DNA of 7,667 nt from Acidobacteriota bacterium (lineage in GTDB: Bacteria > Acidobacteriota > UBA890 > WLXD01), in the NCBI GenBank assembly GCA_022571615.1, contig JACZXM010000042.1, positions 1-7,667 on the forward strand. The letters are read 5' to 3'. Shown here piece after piece: positions 1-6,900 of the stretch. Positions within the stretch are counted from its first letter, which is position 1. Each line of letters starts with the position of its first letter. A program made the position numbers and the translations under genes. The notes under the pieces were generated by a model. That model was not told the origin of the DNA. It ran no database searches and was given only the letters and a program-made list of their open reading frames with translations.

Positions 1-54
1 CGTATGGGCCAGTCAAGCACAGCCCGCGCAGTCCATGCCACTGCCGCCCCGATC

Positions 55-1551
55 ATGATCGTCGCAAACTGGATCGCCTTCATACTCTATTCCGCCGCCG
101 CTATCGCCCTGGGGTGGCTGGCTTCCCGTCGGGTGGAAACTGCGAAGGAGTACTGGACGGCGGGGCGCAGCCTCAGTGGCGCTGCTGTCGGGGTGTCGAT
201 CTCGGCTGGCTTCATGTCGGTATCCTGGTCGTGCGTGTACGCGGTGCAGCTGTTCTACTGGTACGGCCTCGGGGCCGTCTGGCTCATCACCGTGCCCTGG
301 ATCGTGGCGCTGGGGGGCATCTACTGGCTCTCGTGCCGGTATCACGGGCTGCAGGCGTTCAGCCAACCCGAGATGGTGCGCCAGCGATTCGGGCTCCCTG
401 CCCAGCGCTTGGTCGCGGTGGCCTTGACCTTCGTGTTTCTTGCCTGGGGAGGAGCCGAGATCTACGTCGCGGCGAACCTGCTGGCACCCGGCATGGCCAC
501 CTCCACCTGGGTGATGATCGTGTTCATCAGCCTGGTGGTGGCGGTCTACTCGACCCTGGGTGGCTTTCGGGCCGTGGTGAGCACCGACAAGCTCCAATAC
601 GGCATCGTCGCCCTGTACATCCTGTCGATGGGCTGGCTGGCCGTGCGTGGCCTGGAGGCCTCGTCGGCAGGGTCGCTGAGCCTGCGTGAGATCTGGAGCA
701 CGATCTGGCAGCACCCACCGACCGCGGCCAAGAGCGGCAGCGCCTGGACCGATTCGTTGTCGCCAGGTCTTGCGACCATCCTGATCACCTTCGTCGCATA
801 CCTGCCGGGCTGGCTGTTTGAAACCGACCTTTGGCTTCGCGTTCAGGCCGCTCGAGACAGCCGCCAGGCGCGCTGGGGGCTCGGGTTCGCGGCCTGCAAC
901 TCCCTGTTGTTCGTCGGGCTGCTACCGCTGCTGATCGGCATCGCAGCACTGGTCATTTTTCCGATGCAAGAGGCTCGATTCCCGACCGAGATCGGGACCG
1001 AGGGCGACGCCATCTTCGCGGCCCTGGTGAGCTATTTCGCCCCCGCCTGGCTCGTCCTGTTGGTGGCTGTGGGATTGGTCGCAGCGGCGATGAGCACCAT
1101 CGACACGTGCACCAACGTGATGGCACTGAGCGTTTCCTATGATCTGATGGACAGCAGCCACCGCGACCGTCAGCAGGCCGAGCACATCTCGCGCCTCGCG
1201 ACCCTGGGCGCCGTCGCCTGTGCGTGTGTTTTTGCCCTCTATACAGAGTCGCTCTGGGACATCTTCTATCTGTCCTCGGGCGTGCTCACGACGGCGGTGG
1301 CGTTCCCAGTGGCCGCGGTCTTCGTTCCCTGGGCAACGGCGCGCGCGGTGACGTGGTCCTCGGCAGCGGGACTGGGTGTGACGATCGCGGCGTACTTCCT
1401 CGAACGCCACGGTGCGCTGGCATCGATCGAGCCGGGTATCATCGCAGAATCCGGGCTCGGTTTTGTCCTGTGGGGAGTCGCGGGGGCCATCGCCGGTTGC
1501 CTGGTTGGCCTCCTGGCGCCCCGGGCCGCGGAGATCGACGGCGCTGCCTAG
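55..1551 (+). CDS. Sodium:solute symporter (SSS/SLC5 family) permease
   Basis: This is an inner-membrane permease that should couple uptake of an organic solute to sodium entry. With the start chosen here it has 498 residues and about 13 hydrophobic segments, the usual size and fold class for the family. The family hallmark is clear at residues 165-181 (YSTLGGFRAVVSTDKLQ, the GG-x(2)-AV-x(2)-TD-x(2)-Q block). Residues 343-351 (AAAMSTIDT) match the helix that supplies the paired Ser/Thr sodium ligands (here S347 and T348). The N-terminus runs straight into the first membrane helix and then a KEYWTAGRSL segment (31-40), typical of the family. The frame is open to an ATG at position 4 and to the window edge. 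I prefer the ATG at 55 because the 17 extra residues look unconserved and non-hydrophobic, but no Shine-Dalgarno is visible for 55, so the gene may be longer. Substrate unknown: sugars, proline, pantothenate and other organic acids all occur in this family. The family call is firm. Confidence 0.88.
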   Translation: MIVANWIAFILYSAAAIALGWLASRRVETAKEYWTAGRSLSGAAVGVSISAGFMSVSWSCVYAVQLFYWYGLGAVWLITVPWIVALGGIYWLSCRYHGLQAFSQPEMVRQRFGLPAQRLVAVALTFVFLAWGGAEIYVAANLLAPGMATSTWVMIVFISLVVAVYSTLGGFRAVVSTDKLQYGIVALYILSMGWLAVRGLEASSAGSLSLREIWSTIWQHPPTAAKSGSAWTDSLSPGLATILITFVAYLPGWLFETDLWLRVQAARDSRQARWGLGFAACNSLLFVGLLPLLIGIAALVIFPMQEARFPTEIGTEGDAIFAALVSYFAPAWLVLLVAVGLVAAAMSTIDTCTNVMALSVSYDLMDSSHRDRQQAEHISRLATLGAVACACVFALYTESLWDIFYLSSGVLTTAVAFPVAAVFVPWATARAVTWSSAAGLGVTIAAYFLERHGALASIEPGIIAESGLGFVLWGVAGAIAGCLVGLLAPRAAEIDGAA

Positions 1552-1558
1552 CAGGCCG
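1539..1558. terminator. GC-rich hairpin over the symporter stop codon (weak terminator candidate)
   Basis: The inverted repeat CGGC(G)CTGC-CTA-GCAGGCCG gives an 8-bp stem with a single bulged G and a three-base loop, and contains the TAG stop of the symporter. It lies in the gap between two converging genes, where a bidirectional terminator would be expected. No T-run follows on either strand, so it does not meet the usual intrinsic terminator pattern. The hairpin is seen directly; any role in termination is inference. Confidence 0.22.
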
Positions 1559-1590
1559 CCACGCTTTCGCCACCGCCTGCTTGGAGCCTC

Positions 1591-2325
1591 CTACTCCGGC
1601 TTGCGGAACTTGAGCAGCATGCGGTCGGTCATGAACCGGGTCTTGCCCTCCATGATGTAGACGCCGTAGTCGTCATCGTCGCGCCGCAGAAGATCCGAGC
1701 TGTCGACGAACTCGAACCCGGCCGCCTCCATGTCGCTGATCACCGTCTGCTCGCCCATCCGGTGGCTCTGCATGTCGTGACCCTCGTCCTGGTTCAATCG
1801 CACCTCGACGATACCGACGGTCCCACCCGGCACCAGCGCCCGGTGGATCTCGGCCAGTACGGCTGGAACATCGGGGAACAGGTGGTAGGCGCGAACCGCC
1901 ACGATTGCTTCGACGCTCGCGTCGGCCAGAGCATACATATCGTCGACGAACTCGATACTACCCATCGACTGCAGATCGCCATCGAGCACCCGGCCCCGCA
2001 GAGCCTCGCTCCCGCCCTCCACGAGCACCTTGCCCGAGGCGCCAACTCGTTCGGCCAGCAGAATCGTGTTGTACCCGCCACCGGCCATCAAATCGACAAC
2101 TCGATCGCCCTCGCCGATGCCGAGAAAATCGTAGACCTGCTGGGGCTTGGACCAAGCGTCCCGATCGTTGCCCTCGTCGCCGTGACTGTGGCCCTCGCCC
2201 GATTCCTCTCCGCCATCCGCGAGTGCCGCATCCTCGTCGTGTTCCTCAGCGGGCGGACTCGCCGGGGAACACGCGAACAGGAAGGCTGCAGCGAAAACGA
2301 CAGCAAACAACACGAATTGGCGCAT
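1591..2325 (-). CDS. Predicted lipoprotein SAM-dependent methyltransferase (COG4798-like)
   Basis: This encodes a 244-residue class I SAM-dependent methyltransferase with an N-terminal lipoprotein signal. Residues 1-18 are a short positive start plus a hydrophobic stretch. The lipobox is L16-F17-A18-C19, so Cys19 would be lipidated; Ser20 at +2 does not signal inner-membrane retention. Residues 20-57 form an acidic tether that contains a GHSHGDE segment. The catalytic fold begins near residue 58. Motif I is RVVDLMAGGGY (75-85), an acidic residue for the SAM ribose is probably E103, and HRALVPGG (161-168) is the usual late strand motif. The C-terminus ending in LLKFRKPE is typical of COG4798 predicted methyltransferases, many of which carry signal peptides. 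The start at 2325 is favoured over an in-frame start at 2400 because a perfect AAGGAG lies 8 bases upstream and the signal peptide begins there. The gene converges with the symporter and diverges from the permease. Acceptor substrate unknown. Confidence 0.85.
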   Translation of the reverse strand: MRQFVLFAVVFAAAFLFACSPASPPAEEHDEDAALADGGEESGEGHSHGDEGNDRDAWSKPQQVYDFLGIGEGDRVVDLMAGGGYNTILLAERVGASGKVLVEGGSEALRGRVLDGDLQSMGSIEFVDDMYALADASVEAIVAVRAYHLFPDVPAVLAEIHRALVPGGTVGIVEVRLNQDEGHDMQSHRMGEQTVISDMEAAGFEFVDSSDLLRRDDDDYGVYIMEGKTRFMTDRMLLKFRKPE

Positions 2326-2333
2326 GAGAGCGG

Positions 2334-2339
2334 CTCCTT
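2334..2339 (-). promoter_or_regulatory. Shine-Dalgarno site of the methyltransferase gene
   Basis: On the minus strand this reads AAGGAG, with an 8-base spacer to the ATG at 2325-2323. It is the strongest ribosome binding site in the window. It decides the start: the longer in-frame start at 2400 would put 25 non-hydrophobic residues in front of the signal peptide. Confidence 0.8.
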
Positions 2340-2358
2340 GAGAGTCTAGGGGACGACG

Positions 2359-2378
2359 CACTCGGACTGTAGCGAGTG
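2359..2378. promoter_or_regulatory. Small dyad flanking the -10 box (operator candidate)
   Basis: CACTCG (2359-2364) and CGAGTG (2373-2378) are perfect inverted arms around an 8-base spacer. That spacer holds the predicted -10 hexamer of the methyltransferase promoter. A second, 5-bp dyad (TGAGC at 2377-2381, GCTCA at 2389-2393) overlaps the first arm pair and the -35 box. A repressor bound here would cover the promoter. The arms are short, and a 6-bp dyad somewhere in 110 bases is not rare. Confidence 0.2.
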
Positions 2379-2394
2379 AGCACCGCACGCTCAA
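2366..2394 (-). promoter_or_regulatory. Sigma70-like promoter candidate for the methyltransferase gene
   Basis: On the minus strand, TTGAGC (2394-2389) and TACAGT (2371-2366) are separated by exactly 17 bases, each matching four of six consensus positions. Transcription would begin near 2359, leaving a leader of about 35 bases that contains the AAGGAG site. Spacing and position are good, but two partial hexamers in GC-rich DNA can arise by chance. The bases are observed; promoter activity is inferred. Confidence 0.4.
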
Positions 2395-2435
2395 CCGCAC
2401 CCTCTTGCCACAGGCTGTTACACTCCCGTGCCGCC

Positions 2436-3920
2436 ATGACCGAACCGGACTCTGGAACTCTCAGTCGACAACTCGGCCTTCTCGGGCTTGCCGCCACTGG
2501 CATCTGCGCGATGATGGGGGCGGCGATCAACGTCGTTCCGCTCATGCTGCAGCGCAACGTGCCCGGCATCGGCCCTTACGTGCTGCCGGCCTACCTGGTG
2601 GCAGCCGTTCCTGCGATCCTCGCGGCGATGGCCTACGCCATTCTGGCCTCGGCGATGCCCCGAGCCGGGGGCAGCTACGTCTACGCCAGCCGCTCCCTGA
2701 ACCCGTACCTGGGGTTCGTCGCCAGCTTCTCGCAGTGGTTCGGACTGAGCATAGCGATCGGAGTGGTCTCCTATCTGCTTGCTCCCTTCCTGCGCGACAT
2801 CGCCGCGGCGCTGGGGTTCGAGGGGCTTGCCGCGGTCCTCATCTCGGGGCCGGTGCGAGTGCTCGTGGCGATGGCATTCCTGTGGACCTTCGCCGCGGTA
2901 AACCTGCTCGGAATCCGCGCCTACGAGCGCACGTTGGTACCCCTGATGGTGTTGATGTTCCTGGGCGGCTTGGTGGTGATCTTCACCGGATTCGGAGCCG
3001 ACCACGCCGAGTTCCTGCAGGCGGTCGCCGATCGGGAGGGCGTTGCGCCCGCGCTAACCGCCACCACGGAGTTCGATCTGTGGAAGTTCGCCGCCGCCGC
3101 GGTGATGCTGTTTTCGAGCTTCATCGGGTTCGACGCGATCGCCCAGGCCGGAGGCGAGGCGCGCAACCCCAACCGCAACCTACCGTTGGCGATCGGAATC
3201 TCGGTGATCGTGGTGGGCGGCTTCTACATGCTCTTTACCGCGGCCATCTACCATGCCGTCCCCTGGCAGTACGTCGCCGCCCGGGCGACCGCCGAGGATC
3301 TCACCGCGCCAGGCCTGCTCGGATACCTACTGTCGCCCGGTTGGACCGTGGTCATCGTCGCCGGGGCGGCGATCGCCCTGGCGAACGACCTGCCGGCGAT
3401 GATCCTGGCGGTCTCGCGCCTGATGTTCGCCTGGGGCGAAGACGGCATTTTCCCGCGCTTCGTGACGGCTGTGAGCTCACGTCACCACACACCGCATGTG
3501 GCCATCGTGGCGAGCAGCCTGATGGCCACATGCGGCATCCTGGGAAGCCATCTGGCGGGCGATTTCTTCCTCGGCGTGGATATTCTCGTCACCTCGATGC
3601 TGGTGAACTTCCTGTTGGTATGCCTGTCGCTCGTAGCGCTGCCGTATCGAAATCCAGCGCTGGCAAGCCAGATCCGGTTCGTGCGGCATCGAGGCGCACA
3701 GCGAGCGGTCGGACTCTCAGGGGCTCTGCTGCTCGGGTTCCTCTTGATCGTTCACCTTGCCAAGGACCTCGCGGCACCGGTGGACGCCTGGTACTTTCGT
3801 TCGACCTGGTTATGGCTCGTTGTGATGATCGTCGCTTCGGGAATCTTTATCTCGAAATGGCGTCATCTGCGCCATGATCCTGACACCCGGCGGCGGTTCT
3901 CCGATCTGCCACCGCAGTGA
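2436..3920 (+). CDS. APC-superfamily amino acid/polyamine permease
   Basis: This is an inner-membrane amino acid or amine permease of 494 residues with about 12 hydrophobic segments. Family blocks are clear: PRAGGSYVYASRSLNP (75-90) after helix 2; FSSFIGFDAIAQAGGEARNP (226-245) in and after helix 6; and SRLMFAWGEDGIFPR (327-341) followed by HTPH (351-354), the conserved loop after helix 8. The first helix carries MMGAAINVVP (26-35) where relatives usually have a G-S/A-G-I-F type motif that contacts the substrate carboxylate, so the substrate may not be a standard alpha-amino acid. The ATG at 2436 is chosen because the family alignment begins there. In-frame GTG 2376 would add 20 unlike residues and run into the divergent control region. 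No Shine-Dalgarno precedes 2436; a TACACT box at 2419-2424 would give a near-leaderless message. The gene contains a striking 15-bp inverted repeat at 3492-3535. Substrate unknown; it could import amino acids or act as an exchanger. Confidence 0.87.
   Translation: MTEPDSGTLSRQLGLLGLAATGICAMMGAAINVVPLMLQRNVPGIGPYVLPAYLVAAVPAILAAMAYAILASAMPRAGGSYVYASRSLNPYLGFVASFSQWFGLSIAIGVVSYLLAPFLRDIAAALGFEGLAAVLISGPVRVLVAMAFLWTFAAVNLLGIRAYERTLVPLMVLMFLGGLVVIFTGFGADHAEFLQAVADREGVAPALTATTEFDLWKFAAAAVMLFSSFIGFDAIAQAGGEARNPNRNLPLAIGISVIVVGGFYMLFTAAIYHAVPWQYVAARATAEDLTAPGLLGYLLSPGWTVVIVAGAAIALANDLPAMILAVSRLMFAWGEDGIFPRFVTAVSSRHHTPHVAIVASSLMATCGILGSHLAGDFFLGVDILVTSMLVNFLLVCLSLVALPYRNPALASQIRFVRHRGAQRAVGLSGALLLGFLLIVHLAKDLAAPVDAWYFRSTWLWLVVMIVASGIFISKWRHLRHDPDTRRRFSDLPPQ
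3492..3535. repeat. Perfect 15-bp inverted repeat inside the permease gene
   Basis: CCGCATGTGGCCATC (3492-3506) and GATGGCCACATGCGG (3521-3535) are exact reverse complements around a 14-base spacer. One more G-U pair (3507/3520) is possible in RNA. Both arms are coding: arm 1 specifies P353-H354-V355-A356-I357, and arm 2 ends L362 and covers M363 to C366. No T-run follows, so it is not an intrinsic terminator. The structure is seen directly; its role is unknown. Confidence 0.9.
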
Positions 3921-3932
3921 TCCGAATCCCGT

Positions 3933-6900
3933 TCAGGCCTGGCGGCCCTTCGGCGTGGCAAGACGCTCCCGAGCGATCTCCTTGATGGCCTTGAGGTTCG
4001 TCTTGCCAGTGCCCAGCGTCGGGATCTCCGCCACCCGCACGTAGTCGCCCTTGCGCGGAATGAACAGGTTGGCAAGACCCATGCCGTTGAGCCGCTCGCG
4101 CGCCACCGTCAGATCATCGTCGTCCAGAATATGGAGCACCACGAGCCGCTCGCCCCTCTTGGCATCCTCGATGGCGGTCACCGCGAAAACTCGATCCTCG
4201 ACACCGGAGCATCGCTCCAGAGCCTCCTCCACAACGCCGTGCGGGACCATCTCACCGCCGATCTTGGAGAACCGCGAGTATCGGTCGGTGATGGTCAGGA
4301 ACCCGTCCTCGTCGAACCTTCCAATATCGCCAGTAACGTACCAGCCATCAAGGAACACCGACTCGGTAAGCTCGGGCTGATCGAGATACCCTGCCATCAC
4401 ATTCGGGCCCCGCACCAGGATCATTCCCTCCTGCCCGGGCCCCAGCAACTGGTGCGACTCCGGGTCGATAACGCGCACCGACACACCGGGAATCGTCTGG
4501 CCCACCGTGCCACGGCGCCAGCCTGGCTGATAGAGACCGGCAGCACGGAAGTCGGGCACGTTGACCGCAATGACCGGCGAGGTCTCGGTCACCCCATAGC
4601 CTTCCAACGGGTCGATGCCGAAGTGGTCGCGAAACGCATCGGCGATGTGCGCCTGCAGCTTCTCCGCGCCCGCGATCATCAACCGCATCGAGCCGAACTG
4701 CCCGGGCGCGATGCGCTTGGTGTACAGCTGCATGAAGGTCGGAGTGGTGAACATGATCGTCACGCCGTATCGACGCACCAGGTCGCCGATCGACATCGCG
4801 TCCAGCGGGCTGGGGTGAAAGATCACCGGGAGGCCGATGTTGGCCGCCATCCAGAGAGTCGCCGTGTAGCCGAAAGAATGAAAGAACGGCAACGGCGCCA
4901 GCAGCCGGTCCTTGGATCCGATCGGGACGATCTGGAGGCAGCCTCGCAGATTGCTGTCGATGTTGAAATGCGTCAGCGGCACACCTTTCGGCTCGCCGGT
5001 GCTGCCGCTGCTGAAGATGATGGTCGCAAAGTCGGTGACGCGGACGGGCCGCTCTGCCCCGCAAGCTCGCTCGAGCATGCGCACCGGAGCAAACAGCACC
5101 AGCAGCATCGCGACGACGCGGTCGAAGGCACCGATCTGCTTGCCCACCTCCTCGAGCCAGATGGGCTCGACGTCCTGTGGAAGATCGATGCCCGCTTTGG
5201 CGATGAACATGCCGCTGGTAACGACACTCTTGAGCTTCGCCTGTCTCGCTGCCGACTCCATCCCTGCCTTGCCGGCGGTGAAGTTCAGGTTCACGGCCGT
5301 CTTGCCAGCCATCGCCGCAGCGATATTGACCAGGGCACCGCCGACGCTGGCCGGCAGCAGGATCCCGACGTTGCGCTGCCCCTGCCAGTGGTGACGCAAG
5401 GCGCGCCCGAGGGCGACGACGCCCACCAGGCTCTTGAACCGGCTCACGTGAGGTCGGCTCTGATCGGCAAAACCCAGCCGCCAAGGATAGCTACGGAACT
5501 GCCGCACGAACCTGTGGTGCAGCGGCAGGCTGGTGTGCACCTGTTGCATCCAGGACTCGGTGCCGAGCTCGCGGACGTGGCCACGCACTTCGTGGATCGG
5601 CGTGCCGGCGGGCAGGGGCCGGCCGATGGCAATGGTGACCGGATAAGGAATCTTGGCCGGCACTTTGGAGAAGAACCGGCCACCCGAGCGGCTGAAGATG
5701 CTCCCCCAGACTCGGTCCAGGTAGATCGGGATGATCGGTACATCACGCCCCTTGACGATGCGCTCGAAGCCGCGCTGAAACGGCAGCAGCATTCCGATCC
5801 GTGTGATCTGCCCCTCGGGGAAAATGCACACCAGCTCGCCGTTGTCGATTTCCTCGCCGGCGGTCCGGAGTGCCTTTAGGATGAGTTTGGGCCCACCGGT
5901 CGATGAGATCGGTATGGCGCCAAGCGAGCGCATGAACGGATGCAACAGCCGGTGGTGGTAGAAGCTCGCGTCGACGAGGAATCGAATCGGCCGATCGGTG
6001 CTCGCCAGCAGCAAGAAAGCATCGATGAACGACACGTGGTTGGGCACCAGCAAGGCGCCGCCGCGCCGCGGAATGTGTTCGCCACCGATAATCGTCAGCC
6101 GGTAGAAGGTGTTGGTGGCAAGCACCAACACCAGCCGGACGAACGCGGCAGGCATCAGAACGAGCGCCCATATCGTGCCCACGAGCACTCCCACACCGGT
6201 GGCCACGATGATCCCGGGCGTCGACACGCCGGCGCCGGCCAAGAACGCCGCCCCCAGCGATCCCACGAGGATGCCCGCGTAGAGGAAGATATTGGAAAGG
6301 GCCAGCACCGCGCCGCGCCGATCGGCAGGCGAGCGCCATTGCTTGAGCGCGTTGAGCGGAACATTGATCAAACCGCCCGCGACTCCCATCGCGAACAGCA
6401 AGGGCAGCGCCAGCCAGTAACCCGGTGCCAGGATCCCGAACAGCAGCGTGAAGGCGGTAAGCGCCGTCGCCCCGAGTGGAATCAGACCGTACTCGACCCT
6501 CCTTCGCGAGATCCTCCCGGCGAGGATGCTGCCGGCTCCAATGCCCACCATGAGCACGCCCACGGCGCTGCTCGCCAGGGTGTTGGACAGCTCCAGGACC
6601 GTCGTTACATAGACCACGATGACCTGGAAGAGGACCGAGGCCACCAGCCAGAAAAAGATCGAGCCGAGCACCGAAAGCCACAGCACCTGGTCGGAGCGGA
6701 TCGCCTGCCACCCGCCCCGCATCGAGGCGATGACACCTCCCTGAGGGCGTGCCGCCGGCACCTTGGGCACCGTTCGCGCGCCCAAGAAACCGGCAACCGC
6801 GAAGATCAACAGCGCACACGCAGCGATCCAGGCCCGGTCGCCGGCCAGGTCGAGTAGCGGTCCGGAGATACCCACGCCGGCGATGATCGCCAGCGTCGAC

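Noticed and set aside
51..60. Perfect palindrome GATCATGATC centred on the chosen symporter start codon
   Set aside because: Ten-base palindromes are expected several times in a window this long; no second copy or other signal supports a site.
1551..1580. GCAGGC (1551-1556) with GCCTGC (1575-1580) as a terminator between the symporter and methyltransferase genes
   Set aside because: The 18-base interior does not pair and no T-run follows; the tighter hairpin at 1539-1558 competes for the same bases and is itself weak.
2405..3877. A 490-codon open frame in another phase over the permease gene
   Set aside because: The product is Arg/Gly/Ala-rich low-complexity sequence; the overlapping permease frame has clear APC motifs and membrane helices.
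5654..5683. Inverted repeat TGGCCGG...CCGGCCA inside the fusion gene
   Set aside because: Arms of 7 bases with a 15-base spacer are expected several times by chance in GC-rich DNA of this length.
4131..5879. A 582-codon open frame on the plus strand, antisense to the fusion gene
   Set aside because: Its product is rich in His, Arg, Asp, Gln and Gly without any recognisable domain or membrane segment, while the opposite strand carries intact family motifs along the whole stretch. It is the expected antisense shadow of a GC-rich gene.
5940..6857. A 305-codon plus-strand open frame antisense to the transporter domain
   Set aside because: Its product is Gln/His/Arg/Asp-rich and has no domain, as expected for the complement of hydrophobic codons in GC-rich DNA.
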